Part shown: positions 12,546 to 26,114 of the stretch, one piece after another
Numbering within the stretch: the stretch's first letter is position 1
How the letters are laid out: each line of letters begins with the position of its first letter
Source of the DNA: Dysidea avara
Taxonomy: Eukaryota > Porifera > Demospongiae > Dictyoceratida > Dysideidae
Assembly: GCF_963678975.1 (NCBI RefSeq)
Contig: NC_089274.1
Span: 21,599,133 to 21,663,132 of the forward strand
DNA: 64,000 bases
Direction: 5' to 3'
Made by a program: the position numbers and the translations under genes
The notes under the pieces: generated by a model
The model's database searches: none
What the model was told of the DNA's origin: nothing
Seen by the model: the letters and a program-made list of their open reading frames with translations, nothing else

Positions 12546-12969
12546 TTATACACATGCATGTTCCATTGCATGTGTGTAGCCAAGCTATACTGCATGATGT
12601 ATCATAAATTCGGTATGTTTAGCTATACACTATATTATAGTACAGCATTTTATCACTTTCAAGGGAAACCCCAAAGGATAGCTTCAAAAACTTGGGAAAT
12701 TGGCTGGTTTCTATAATAATGGAAATCACAGATGATGACTCAGCATTTTTGGGTCCACCACAAAAGCCTCTACTTTTTATATTCCAATATGTATCACGTG
12801 AGGTGGCCCAAGAATTTTGCAACAAAGTTGAAATGTATACACAAGTATGGGCTAAAGATTTAATGGAAAATAAAATGACATGTAGAACATTTCTCCAAGG
12901 ATATATAAACAAATATGACCAAAGCCTCTTTGAACACATTCAAGTTGGACCATTTCTGAGATGATATTT

Positions 12970-15900
12970 ACTGTGTGCTATGTTGTACATTTTGACATAT
13001 TTACATATCTCACATGCATTAGCTTGAACTTATTGCAACCGGTTTATCTTTTTTTGACACCATGCGATGCTGAATTGATGTAATAATATCAATTGTTCTG
13101 TGTAAAGTGTTATATCGTACCATGCACAATGATATATGCATGTAAAATCATATTAGCTACCTTGAATTATATGAACTAGGTGTTTATTTCTTTCCAGCAT
13201 GCACTAAAAGATTGCATGGCAACTAGACAAGACCAGCATTTATAATACAAGATTATGTATGCAGTATTTATGTATAATCCTAGACATGATACATCTTTGT
13301 ACTCTCCTATGTCTCCTTGGTGTTTTCCTCAGAGTTTGAGTTCAAAGGAAGGCCATATGCATAAAACACCTTTTAATTGCTTTGTTGTTTAGAAATGTAC
13401 AGAATTGTCTGCACTGCCAGACATTCATTTAAATAAAGGTATTTGGTTAGCTAGACATCTTTAGTGCTTATATATAGTAAGTGGCGAGTTGTTGACCACC
13501 AGGAAGTGTTTATTGTATCAATCAGCCACACAGTCATTTTCAAATGTCAACCACCATGTGAGAAAACTGTAAATACCCACAATGTACAATATAATAGCTA
13601 TGTTATGTAGTTAGTAATAAAATTAATTTTAGTAAACATTAATTAGTGGAGAAGGGGACCTTACTATATAGTACAGATCAATGGTAATTTAATACCTCAA
13701 TTCAACATTGCATGGTCCCATATAGATAGTAACTGGTAAACAAACTCCAATTACAGCCTTGTTAAGTTTATGTTTATTTATATTCTTGCACCAACCAGTA
13801 ACCTTAAATAGATCACTTTACCAGAAGCCATGTGTGACATTAAGTATACTGCAGATAAATATTATAGCTAATAAGCTATATACAAGTGTATGAAAAGGCA
13901 ATCTATACCTGCAACTATATGCACTTCTGTAGATCTAGCTGCAATGGCCTCCCTTATTTCATATATATCTATATGATTACTATATACTCAAATGTGAAAT
14001 TTCTTTCCTCACACTTGTTTGTTTACTGTTTCATGATTTGTGGTTGGTGAATCAATTGCAATGCATACCTCTAGTCCTCTACCACAAAACTAGCCTGTAT
14101 AGTGCTGTAGTCGAATTATGCTTGGCTGAAGGCATCAGTCAGGCAGTCAGTTAAAAATTAAAGATTTGTTGGGGTCACTCTGAAGGCATTTTGGGCTTGG
14201 TTGTGCTTAACCAATCCAACCAATTTGGCATGTACTTGCAGAAAAATGAGGCTACCGGTTTTTGGATAATATTTTTGGGTAGAAAAATCCAAGCCTTCTT
14301 GAGATCTCTGCTATAAAGTATGTACTATACATATACAGTACAACTATATTGCATGGTATCATTTTGAAATACCATTATCAGGAATTTATTATGAACTCTT
14401 TCCTGTGCTTAACTGGTTTTCCACAAGTTTCTTTGTCCTCTAACTATAATGATGCCTTAAATAGTCTTTAACTCTAAAGACATGTCCATGCAAGGGGCTT
14501 AGCCATGCTACCATATGATGGATTAAATAAATTATTTCTCTCATTTTATTAAAATAAGTGGTCAGCAGTTAATTGATGGTACTGGATCCCTTAGTGGTGA
14601 ACTTAACTGTTATGCCCTTATATGTACTTGAGTGTAACCAAACATTAAAAATTAATTTTTAAGCAAAGTTGGTAAAGAAATATTATCACAGTTAAAGTGA
14701 TAATTGTCAACATTGGCATAAACAAGCATACATTTATTGGAGCCTTACAGTCCACTGACAATATAATAATTCTGATACTTATTGACTGTCTGACAAGATG
14801 CATGAGAACCTACTTAGGCAATTAAGACAATTGACTCCAAAATATCCCATCAAATGGATGATGTACAATGGTGCATTGCACCACACACATGTACGTGTGC
14901 ACATACACACATACACACACACACGTGCACACATACACACACACATGCACACATACACACACACTTGCACACATACACACACACGTGCACACATACACAC
15001 TTCTTGACTGCCTGTCCCGGATTCTTCTTCAATTTGGTCCCCCACCCTCCATGAGAGACACCCACCTAGCCAAGGGATACTGGGTAACATAATTACAAGC
15101 AATTTATTAAGGCCAGATGAATGAATGGACTCCATAAGAGGGTGGATGGGCCACTGACAATAGCAGGGACCTGAGTCTCTTCTTGGTCCATCTTATGTAT
15201 GCAATGTGTACATGGTGTTAACCCTGTTGTGGCCAACTCAAAGGCATCCTGGTCTCCACCACATGGTCAGGGCCAGGCTGCTACCCGGCCTTATCCACAC
15301 CACCAGAGTGGCATGTTAAATAGAGCAGTATAGTCAGCTACTCTAACAATATGACACTCAGTTATTAATAATCATCTACTAAATGTAGCAATTATTCAAA
15401 ACTATATTATTTATTACCAGCTGGGTGGCATTTTTATACATTCAAAAATTGCCACTTAATTTCTGACTTAGTTTCTTATAGAAAATGCTTTGATTTTGTC
15501 TTGTAATCCTTTAAAATGTCCTTGAAACTATAATTAAATGGTGGACAGTGTATTGTGTCATTTCTAAAGCTCACTAAATTATTAATATTAATTGCCTGGC
15601 CTCACTGCATAATTACTCTTAAAGTGACTATTATAATGGCCTTATATGGTGACCATATTGTATGACTGATGATGGATCAGTTTGCTCAAAGGGATTACTT
15701 CTTTAATTTTTATGCAGCTGGGTAAGATCATCAATTGATCCTAGAAAAGTGTAACCTTCATAATATCTTGATCAATGGATTGAGAGAAACTTTCTTGTAG
15801 AAACATGTTGCGAAAGTTGTGATACGATTAATAAACTATCTTGCTAGATATACCATTTGTGTGGGAAGCACACAAGTAGAAACAGAAAGAGGACTGGTTG

Positions 15901-16736
15901 GTTAGGCCACATGACAGTCCAGCATTTGTCACATTTTCATGTTGCATAGAGGACTATAATACAACATGTGGTGAAGAGTATCCACTCTCAACACCTCTTT
16001 GATCGCAACAGACATCAGTGGTGCTGCAATTGCTTTCACACTCTGTACTAATGTATAGAACTTTACATGGTGGACTGTTATTGGACAACAATGTATGACC
16101 AGTTGGCTTGCTTGTATTAAAACTCTTCTGTAGATGTTGTTTCTTTTTCCACCAAAACAGCCAAAAAGGTGTGGTAGGCCAGGGTGAACAAAGTTTTGAA
16201 ATCAAATGTGGTGGTGAAAAATGGCTACAATGATATTAATTATTATTACATTTAAAAATTAATAACATGTTACAATGAAACCTGTCTATTCTGGTCACCT
16301 TCGATTAAGCAGGTGGCTGCATTTGGCAGTTCACTCTGTATACAAATGAAAGATGAATGTTTGGTGATATTACGATGGCCAGTTTAGACAAGTGTGCAGT
16401 AGACAATTGCACTGTAATGTAGGGCTAAAATGAATATTCTAAATGCCAATGAAACGAATAGTTTTAAAAGGAACAAATATTATAATATTCTAAATGTACA
16501 TATTTGATTCACAAACTATTATGTTTTCAGAGAAAATGAAGCTTCTACATTTGTGCTGATCTGCTGGTACAGCTACTATATATATAAACCCCATTTTAGT
16601 AATAAATATTTTAAAAGTTTTAACCATTGTAAAGTACTGTATGTCTATAGAATATCAAATCTGTTCTCACAGCATCAAATATCTGATTTAGAACAAATAA
16701 CGAACTATTTAAATGGTTTGTTTTAGCCCTGTTGTA
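12970..16736. other. long gene-free region
   Basis: AT-rich sequence without a supported gene or large repeat. ORFs at 14779-15135 only read a CA-rich microsatellite. Confidence 0.4.
14882..15000. repeat. CA-rich microsatellite with higher-order period
   Basis: CACACATACACACACACACG-type blocks recur about every 24 bp, with alternating ATAC, GTGC and TTGC interruptions. Confidence 0.9.
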
Positions 16737-17290
16737 GTGATTTGTGCGTACTCATTTCAGAGGCTGCCCACCGAACAGCAACACAGGCTCAGTGAGAGCA
16801 GTGTTGTATTGTGGATTGTCTACCATGTGTGTTTGTTGTTCATAGAACGAACAGGTAGATGGAATTGTATTATATCACTTTAAGAAGGTCTTACCAAAAT
16901 TGGTAGGAGTACCCAATTATTAAATAAATGTTAATTACTTCAGTGATCCTGTTGTGAGATAACACTAGAAGTAAATAAAGAGCATAACTGCATGAATATT
17001 TTGGAAATATTTTAATGAAGATACATGTACCCAAGTTAATATATTAAACACTAAAATAGTGTTTATATTGCAAGCATGAGTCCCTGAACAAAATGACTGC
17101 TCTATTAGAGTATTTTACTGTTGCATTAGAAAACAGTGAATGTGTACTTCTGCATGCAGTACAGTCTTTTAAACATACAACTCACAAACTCACCATGATG
17201 ATCAGTGAGTGCACTGACAAACCTCATGTCAAGTTTCATCTTCATGAGAACCTAGGTAATGGAACAAACACAAGTTTAATGCACATTGTT
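16737..17290. repeat. segmental duplication, copy 2 (partner at 838-1440)
   Basis: Direct-orientation partner of the 838-1440 block, including the acceptor-like CTCATTTCAG and the CAGCAACACAGGCTC segment. The first ~180 bp are nearly identical. Confidence 0.7.
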
Positions 17291-17349
17291 ATTTTGTACC
17301 CAACTATAATGGAAAATTTGGAGTAATGGAATGCCTATACCACTAGATA

Positions 17350-19650
17350 AATGTCAATAGTGTATAGGTTGCAGAAGTGAGGTATATTAAAGGTTCACTG
17401 GCAATTGTAGTTGTACAATAATTGTGACCGAGTCCAACCAAACCAGTGTCATAGCCCAAAAATAGATAACATTAGCTATTATGTTGGCTTAGCATATCTC
17501 CTTTTCTGTATATATAAGCTATAACAATTCTGTAAAATTCTCCAGGGATTTTACATAATTATGTTCAGAGAGAAAGTTATTAAACTTTATTATAAACTAT
17601 AAATCAGGCAATGGAAGGGGGCAGAGAGATTATGCCTACTCATCTAAGTTTGTTAGTCAATACTTGCATCAAGATACTCTATAGTCAACCACTCTAATAG
17701 AACAGTCACAATCTATGTAATTTAACTGCACATATAGCTACCTGTTTAAAACACTAAGTTTCTAAAATCTGAAAATATATTTCACTTGGGACATCCTCTG
17801 ATCATTATGGAGAATGTGAACATTTATAAAACATTACTATAGTTTTAAGAAAATTCTTTTTTGTTTGAATAATGGCAATTTGATAGTTACAGTGGAACAC
17901 TTAAAGTGGCCATTTCTCTTATATTCTAATGGTGCTGGTCGAAGTGTGATGAAAATTAACTCAAAATGCAATGAATTTACAGCCTCTACATAAATAATGT
18001 TGGTATAGTTATATTGAAACTAATACCTTATGAACATGATGGCATACATACATTTGTGTGTGTGTGACTTGTGTTAACAAAGTGGGTAAACCATGCAGCT
18101 GCATGGCTCTGATGTTTTGCTTTTCAAGAAATTCAGGTAAGAGTACAGAGTATTACATATCATGCTACTTGAAGACACAGAGCAGCATTGCGTTTTATTA
18201 GTTTGCACACAATTAATTATTTTGACAGTGAGCTACTTAGCTATAAGCTAAAGAAGCTACTTGCAATACTAAACTAGAGGCAGACATACATAGAACTGTC
18301 AAAACCTTGATAGAGCAATTATTTTAGTTTAGTCTCGGTTTAGTCTGGGGGAATACATCAAAGTGGTTACATACATTAGTGTAAATGCATGATGAACAGG
18401 TAATCAAATATATTTTATTTGAACACTGATATATATGACCAACTGACGATGGTACAATTTCCTATCACATCAAGAGTAATACTTATGTTTACATATGTAA
18501 ATGGATCTAACTAGTTAAGGGAAGGAACCCTGTGCATACCCTGGATCTGTCCATGTGGCATATGCACCGAAAGTTGTGGTGCTTATTATTTCATCTAATA
18601 ACTTCTTGAGTTCTGCACAAATTTCACAACAATTATATAGCTACTGTATAAGGCTACAGTACATAGATAGAATATGCATAGGTGTAGCAAATGGGACTGG
18701 GTGGGCTGAGGCTCCACTTAACTATTCACTTTTGAATATCCAGATACTCTAATATAGCAGCAGTCATATACTCACATGAAGTTTAAAGCAGCTAGCTACA
18801 CTGTTTAGAGTAGGAATTTTATTTCATTTATTGAGTGACACTCTAAATCTATGTACACACCTGTAAGCCATAAGGAAAGTGCTGATATGGAAAATGGATA
18901 TAGTTTCCTTGCATGAAGAAGACAGAGAGGTCAAAGGTATAAGAAAGGTGCAGAGGGTGGACATTTATTGGAACTTGAAAAAGTACATGCCATGTACGTG
19001 TTTGTTATCGTGGCATATAAATTTATGGCATAGTTAGTAGTTACTAAGCATCATTTAGTCTTTATTATTTTGACTGTAGACAGACAGACAGATCAAAAAT
19101 CAGGTTATGGTGATTTTTGAAATTCAAAATAGGTGCTTCTGTAAGGGTTATCTGCTAGATTTGACATTACATCCCAGCTATGACTCTTCCACGCATGTAT
19201 TATACATATTTTTTACAAATATTAATGGCAGAATTCAGGAGCAGCCACTTTCTCTGGGGGATTACTACATGCTTGGATAACAGTGAAAGTAAGTTATGCA
19301 CAATAACCATCATGTGGCTAATTCCTATATGCACCTATCAAACAGTGTAGTAGTACTGTGCAGTGCAATTAAGCCTGGGGTGACTGGGAGTGAATAGCTA
19401 GCATATTTGGAGAATTGCTCACTTTACATTACATTCCACTGTATACATGCACGCAAGGACATTTCAGCATAGCAGTTACAGCAAGTGCTTTCTAATAGTA
19501 TAAGGTACTTAATTCAATTCCTTAATGGTACTTGGGAATATATGAATTACCGATATGTATATAAAACAACCATGTTGCACACTGTGATGCTACAGCTGTG
19601 CCATAAGAAATCAAGCATGATGTCACTCCTGCATCATCTGTATAACCATT
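17350..19650. other. gene-free region
   Basis: No supported coding sequence. It contains isolated copies of the CTCTAATAGAACAGTC motif (about 17690), discussed as a dispersed repeat. Confidence 0.4.
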
Positions 19651-19662
19651 TTGGTGTTGGAT

Positions 19663-19947
19663 CAGGGGCGGTGGAGCAGGCCAAAGAGTGAGGGGGCCAG
19701 GCCAGCTGTAAGTTGAAGACCAAAAAAAAAAAAAAAAGGTCACAGCCTGCTGACAATAGCTGCTCTCCACCAATTATATCTCCTTATTTATAACTGCACA
19801 TACGTACTAAGTAGTTGCTACACTGCTTCTCTGAATGCTGTGACTGCTCTATTAGAGTATCCAGATCCTGACTGTTCTATTAGAGTATCTCGATCTTTTC
19901 TTGCTAACAGTGTCCCATAAAAGGCCCCCTCGTCTCCACCGCCTATG
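19663..19947 (+). mobile_element. hAT-like non-autonomous element (CAGGGGCGG family)
   Basis: This 285-bp element begins CAGGGGCGGTGGAG and ends CTCCACCGCCTATG, flanked by a perfect 8-bp TSD TGTTGGAT (19655-19662, 19948-19955). The interior contains GAAGACC, an A-run and GGTCACAGCCTGCTG, followed by two copies of TCTATTAGAGTAT. These are also seen in the elements at 23262, 26115 and 44708. Confidence 0.9.
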
Positions 19948-19955
19948 TGTTGGAT

Positions 19956-20485
19956 ACATGCACGCACATAAATACAGGCAATAGAATTAGTGATAATTAT
20001 TACATGTTGTAGTATCTTGTGGCATCTGTGTTATTAATTCTGCAGAAAATGGCATACTTATGGGAAAACAGGATAGAATAATATAGGACTTTTTAGTGGC
20101 ATTAGTACATATCACTTCCACTACTAGCTAGGTATGCATTATACAGTGCAGTGCCTTCATATAATAACAATAATACCACAAAGTATAATCGCATACCTAC
20201 ATGTACGTACATACCATGCAGTTGTTTTGAAATGCATCCTGTAAAGATAACATGTCTATATAGGACTTCTCTAGATCTGGTGTGACTACATAATAGACTC
20301 TAGTAAATCTCATATACACACAAAAGTGCATGGCAGTGTGATGGCTATATGAAAGTTGTGGAAGGCACATGTACACAACTAAATAATTATTGTTTATTTA
20401 GTGACCGTTGGAGGACAGCAACTCAAAACAATACATAATAATCCACAGTGCTGAATACTTCGCCACAATGGAATTCAAATGAATG
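19956..20485. other. non-coding interval
   Basis: Nothing recognisable. Confidence 0.4.
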
Positions 20486-20489
20486 TTGA

Positions 20490-20697
<208 letters not shown>

Positions 20698-20958
20698 CAA
20701 ACACACTCACACACACACTGTACACGCACACACGGACACATATGCACACAATGCAAAGCAGAACTTTCAGCGATACCATGCAGGCACAGTCATTGAACCA
20801 TCACTATGACACTCAGGTATTATGAATTGGCATGGTATAGGAAAATCCTCCTGGTAACCAGCAGGAGGCTGTGCCATGTCTCACAATGAAGGTGTAGGCA
20901 CCTGAAATCCCACTTAGACCTTTGCCTGTTATGTGAGACATGGACAGTTCCGTAGTTA

Positions 20959-21291
20959 TGCACCTATCAATGTATTGCCCCACTACCCCCCCCTCGGGCA
21001 TATATGGGGCTATAGTGGGGATTTGACACAGCCGAATGTCAAATGCCCCATAGTAGGGCAAACCTATCGTGTCAAATCCCCACCGTTGGCCCCAGTTGCA
21101 ACGCGGGATTAACTCGGGATTTGACATAGCGAAGGGAGTTACAACAAAAAATATTTGGGCACTTACTGAACGATCGTCAAATGCCCCATAGTGGGGCAGC
21201 AGTTTCGTGTCAATTCCCCCTGTAAAGCCCCACTTACGCCCGAGGGGGGGGGGGGGGGGGGTGGTGGTGGGGCAATACATTGATAGGTGCA
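20959..21291. mobile_element. TIR element with TTA target duplication
   Basis: This 333-bp element has ends TGCACCTATCAATGTATTG and CAATACATTGATAGGTGCA, flanked by TTA (20956-20958, 21292-21294). The interior holds repeated ATTTGACA and GCCCCATAGT modules and a G-run of about 18 bp. The TSD suggests a PIF/Harbinger-like MITE. The 161-aa minus ORF over it has no family signature and is treated as fortuitous. Confidence 0.82.
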
Positions 21292-21299
21292 TTAACACT

Positions 21300-22030
21300 A
21301 GGTAGACTGGAGCAATGTGAGTAAAGTTTCTTGCTCAAGGAAACAACAACAACTGGGCATAACCAAGCATTGAACCTAAAACCTTTGATTACCAGGCCAA
21401 TATTCTAGCTACCCATGCACACACACACACACACACACGCAAGCACACATGTACGCCGGCACACACAACTCTAGTTGGAAATCCTTGCTGTATAAATTAA
21501 CAATCATAATTGTCTTTTCAAACAACTTCTTAGAATCACTGAAAGCTCAGTCTGAACGTGTGTTGCACTAATGGCATATAATGCAAATACTTATTAATAA
21601 TTTATTGTTCAGCAAATACTCTATTATAACACACAATGTACTTACTTTTACTTAATATCAAAAATCAGCTGGTAGCTTTGAAAAGAACGATTAACAAAGT
21701 GGTGACTAAGCACTCTCACCAGCTTTTGGTAGAAACACTGCATTCTCTAACATAAAGAGCCAATGCTAAACATGTGATCATATGATGCATATAGCAGAGA
21801 AATATGTCCTGATATGCACTGATTCCAGACACAACCATGCAACACATAATTCTGCTGATGACATGTAAAACAGCTATGTAAATGCATATGTAGTGTACTT
21901 GGCTATCATTTTTTTGTAGATCATAAAACAGTATTATAGCCACAATATACAATTGTGATGCAACATGTTATTATTCTAGGTACACAAACATGTTATGATA
22001 CTATAGTAGCTATGCTTTGAGATTGTTTAA
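21300..22030. other. non-coding interval
   Basis: It has a short CA run at about 21418-21438; otherwise nothing recognisable. Confidence 0.4.
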
Positions 22031-22033
22031 TAA

Positions 22034-22267
22034 TCAAACATCAACTTCAATGTACATGCAGTCACTTCCTTTATAAGTCTCCGTTGGTCTGTTATAGAAC
22101 TCAGAGTGAATTATTGTTTCTTCAGCTTTCTTGTAACTCTGTTATCATCTTTCATTTTGAAATCAGTGACATTTCTTTCCAGCACAAACAAACTTGATTT
22201 CCACCAATTAGTCACCACAGCATACTCTCATACTGGTTGCTGTTGGATCCCAATTGCACTATCCAAT
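22034..22267 (-). pseudogene. lipocalin pseudogene, last exon only
   Basis: The minus strand begins after an acceptor-like TTCCAG with DWIVQLG, the start of the last exon of the lipocalins in this window. It then loses frame. Later codons for ARNV-like, NRPTETY and SDCMYIEV blocks remain recognisable in other frames, and premature stops are present. It is closest by eye to gene A (shared C-terminal DCMYIEV). No upstream exons were found, so it is a dead duplicate or fragment. Confidence 0.85.
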
Positions 22268-22302
22268 CTGGAACAAGTAAGTGTATGCATGTACGTACGT
22301 AT

Positions 22303-22402
22303 GTATGAATGTATGTATGTATGTATGTACGTACGTGTGCATGTATGTATGTATGTATATATATGTATACGTATGTATGTATGTATGTACGTATGTATGG
22401 TG
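22303..22402. repeat. (ATGT)n microsatellite
   Basis: Imperfect ATGT/ACGT tetranucleotide array next to the lipocalin pseudogene. Confidence 0.95.
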
Positions 22403-22537
22403 GGAAGTGCATTTTTTTACTTTTCATAAACTTGGAATGCTTATTTTACATCAAACAATCAATAGTCAGTCATAAAACAAAATGTTATGATAAAAATAAT
22501 AATTACAGTACTAACAGTAGTAAGCCTAAACACTATT

Positions 22538-22735
22538 GTATGTATGTATGTATGTATGTATGTATGTATGTATGTATGTATGTATGTATGTATGTATGTA
22601 CGTACGTACGTACGTACGTACGTACGTAGGTATGTATGTATGTATGTATGTATGTATGTATGTATGTATGTATGTATGTATGTATGTATGTATGTATGTA
22701 TGTATGTATGTATGTATGTATGTATGTATATATAT
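22538..22735. repeat. (ATGT)n microsatellite with ACGT core
   Basis: About 200 bp of ATGT units with a central (ACGT) block at about 22598-22628. ORFs over it are repeat artefacts. Confidence 0.97.
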
Positions 22736-22899
22736 GTATATGCGGGATTCATAATGCCACTCTTAATTGGATTTCAGAATTTTCTGACAAATAGAACTCA
22801 ACAAGTGATTGTAAATAGATATAGCAGCAGCCCTAGTAATGTGATATGTGGAGTCCCACAAGGGACAGTTTTACGGCCATTGTTTTTCCTTTGTTACAC

Positions 22900-23752
22900 T
22901 TTTAAAATGTAGGTGCTACCGCAACACCTACATTTTACTAAAAATCAAAATGGGTGTGTGTACAGCACCCCTGACAATAATAAACACCTTAAGAGGTTTT
23001 ATAGGTTACACCCATTGGGTGTTAAAGGTATCAAAGAATGAAATCCCATAATTAAAACTTGGTAGTCATGCTATTGCAACTTACATAAAGTGCAGGAATA
23101 CAAGCAAATAAGTGTATTTGAAATCTTGTTGAATTACTGTATTTCACATATCACATTTGTTTCCTCAATGTAAATGTAAGAATTAAAGAGGCTCCACCCC
23201 CTTCAGAAACTAAAATTGAATGTCTAGAGTGTCACTTAACTTGTGGGTGAACACCTCTAAGCAGGGCCGCCCAGAGAAATTAAGGGGCCCAGGGCAAAGA
23301 GTTAAAGTGGGGCCCTTGACCCAAGTTGTAAGGTAAAGACCAAAAAAAAAAAAAAAAAGGTCACAACCTGCTGGCAATGACAATAAATACCCATCACCAA
23401 CCATATCTCCTTATCTATAAGCTTGCCACACTGCTCCTCTGAAGAATACTGTGACTGCTCTATTAGATTATTTAGATCTGACTGCTCTATTAGAGTATAT
23501 CGATCTTTTAAACAGGTATTCAGGGGGCCCTTCACGGGGCCTCCTGGGGCCCCTTTCAGGCTGGGGCCCGGGGCAAAATGCCCCAGTTGCCCCCCCCCCC
23601 CCCCCCCCCTGTGGGCGGCCCTGCCTCTAAGGGTGTTACCTAAACACCCAGTGGTGCTTAGCTAGCGCCTACTTTAACACTTTAAAGGGGTCATTTTTGA
23701 ACATGCGGGCAAACACCCCAAAAGGTGCTGACCCTACACCCAACTTTTAACA
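22900..23752. mobile_element. transposon inserted into the LINE
   Basis: The LINE reading breaks after PLFFL and resumes at INDLP. The intervening ~850 bp start with CTTTTAAAATGTAGGTGCT and end with CTACACCCAACTTTTAACAG, which are imperfect inverted repeats. GGTGTT/AACACC modules fill the ends. No clear TSD was seen and there is no coding content. It hosts a further insertion at 23262-23623. Confidence 0.6.
23262..23623 (+). mobile_element. hAT-like non-autonomous element nested at second level
   Basis: This 362-bp element has ends CAGGGCCGCCCAGAG and GTGGGCGGCCCTG, with a perfect 8-bp TSD CCTCTAAG (23254-23261, 23624-23631). It carries the GACC-A(n)-GGTC core and paired TCTATTAGA motifs, plus a C-run near its right end. 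Confidence 0.9.
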
Positions 23753-24729
23753 GTGCATATCAATGATCTTCCCAGTGATGTTAAATCGTCTGTTAAACTT
23801 TACGCAGATATGTGGTACTCTATAGAACAATCCATTCTGCTGCAGACCATGACATTTTACAACAGGGCTTGCATTTACTAATACAATGGGCAAGAGCATG
23901 GTAAATGACTTTTAAAATTTATCCAAATGTGAGCTGTTGTGCTGCTTGTGCATTACAAACAATCAAAATCCCATTTTATATATGAATGGTGAGGAGGTGA
24001 GATCTGTGTCTAATGCTAAGTATTTAGGAGTTGCTCTGTGTGAGCAAATAGCATTCATGAACATATATATTAAGATGTAATAAGGCTCAATAATATTATA
24101 CCTATGTAACACTGACATATACTAACTCAGGATATTTATAACTGACATGAACTATATAGCCAATCATATCACTTTATTGTACGCATGCGTGTATATTCGT
24201 TGGTTACCACTTAGACACGAAATAACGTTAGTTGTGCCGTTATTGCTCTGTTGACAAGTGCCGTTAATAGCAGCCCACGCTGCAACATTAAGAAGATTAC
24301 TAATAAAGCAAATCAATTTCTTGTCTAGCTATAGTAAAAGAAGCCTGCTATAAGTCTATGGTTGTGGAGTATGCCAGTGCTGCGTGCATGTGGTCACCAT
24401 TTACGAAGACATACATTAATTTAATTGAATCAGTGCAGCGTAGAGCTGCAAGGTTTGTGACTTTACATCTAGTGTTACAGGGATGCTGAAATTGCTTGGC
24501 TGGATGTCTTTGGAAAAAATTTCCTGGTGTAGTATTATGTTTTAGCATAATGAATTCTCTATCCCGGCACCACCTTCCTACACCATCAACTACATGCACA
24601 AGAGGACATTCTCAGAAATTTAGACAGGTACCAGCTCACAAAAGCATATATTTACACTCATTGTTTTCTGCCACTATAAAATTATGGAACAGCCTCCCAG
24701 CTACAACAATTTGTAAATAAGTAGCTAAC

Positions 24730-26106
24730 TATACATATGTACGAATATATTCATGATTGAGTTTGTACATTAACAAATATATATAATTGAAGCACAAAAT
24801 ACAGATGACTTTAATTTAAGAAAAGGATTGTGGACTATTATGTATCAACCCAGTTATAGACTTGTAGCTACACTTCTTTTGTATGTATCTTTGTATGTAC
24901 TCCCTAAAGGAGGTCTGCACAGTATTAATAATAATTACTGCTTTGTATATAGATCAACTCACTCACCCCAGTCCACTTAAAGTCCTACATTAACTCCCTA
25001 CACTGTTCACTGCATGAACTTACATCATGCATGTCATTCTGAAGGGTTTGTCTGTGGGGAATATGTGCCCCTGCCAATTACTGAAGGAAATTAGAAGTTC
25101 TGAGATAATATTGTACACTATGTAATTGCTTGTATTCATTGTTTTCAAAGTGACTGTTCTATTAGGTGTGTTTGCCTACAGAGTATGTTGATACAAAAGT
25201 ATTGCCTTGAAATTATATCATAATTGAAATATTGATGCATAATATTAAAATACCAAGTACACTAGCTGGGTGATGACAATGAACTGTGAATCAAGTTTAA
25301 AGGTCCTCAACAAATTAGGATTTGCATGCACAATGACAGTTTTATTTAGATGATAGGATGGACCAGAAGTTGGGAAAAATATATTGAGTAAATAGTAAAT
25401 CAACATAGAACTCTTTCAGAGGGAGACATTTGACACTTTGCTTGTCATGCTACGATTGCATGGTCCCCTGCATGGACTGCTTACAAGAGCCTAGTTCTAA
25501 GGTGTTCCCAGAATTGCACTGTTAGAAATGAAAGATTCTATAATATTTACTATGCTTACTGCAAATTATACTAATCTCCTATGTAATGTAACAAACAGAA
25601 ATCAAAATGTATGTATATATATATATATATAGTGGCAGCCTATCAATTGTGTCGTACAGTATGTATACTGTATGTTAAGAATCATGGCAGGTTTGCACGT
25701 TCTCACAAGAACATGACTCCAGCCTCACAATACCTTCACAGTGCCTTTGCAGCTAGCATTGGTGAAGTATTAAGCCCATTAGTGCTTTCAGTTTCAGTGT
25801 GACTCAAATGCTTCCAATAAGAAGCTATGAATTTTAAAAAATACAACATTTCCTCTCTTTTTGTAAACAGTAGATATACTATAAATATCTACACTCATAT
25901 GAGATATGTATTACTGGTATACATTTGGATGGTGAATTTGTTGTTGATATAATTAAAATTACTTATTGTATTACAAGTTGCTATTACATCATCTTTTGTG
26001 CTATGACTTATTACCTAAATACAAGTGAAACAAGCACACTTCATGATGAACACTTCCAGTCAATGCATGTAACATGTAGCTGCATGGTTATCTGGTGACA
26101 GCTATA
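24730..26106. other. gene-free region
   Basis: AT-rich with no supported gene. Confidence 0.4.
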
Positions 26107-26114
26107 TACAGCAC

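Larger units (their letters stand above)
22755..24720 (+). mobile_element. LINE remnant split by a nested insertion
   Basis: 22760-22900 reads FQNFLTNRTQQVIVN and VPQGTVLRPLFFL, the classic VPQG-S/T-vLGPLLFL box of LINE reverse transcriptase. After an insertion the frame resumes at about 23752 with INDLPSDVKSSVKLYAD, the catalytic segment in which the usual second D is changed. Further on are VVEYASAACMWSP, LIESVQRRAARFVT (24360-24480) and IKLWNSLPA before the end at about 24720. The order is that of LINE ORF2; numerous stops show decay. Confidence 0.88.

Noticed and set aside
12619-12964. Overlapping ORFs of 90 aa (+) and 106 aa (-)
   Set aside because: Both strands are open, no family is recognisable, and no splice or promoter context supports either. 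Left unannotated.
20813-21298. 161-aa minus-strand ORF
   Set aside because: It spans a 333-bp TIR element with TTA target duplications and a G-run; no protein signature.
22106-22912. Met-Tyr-Val-Cys repeat proteins
   Set aside because: Translation of (ATGT)n arrays; the genuine content is a lipocalin relic and a LINE fragment.
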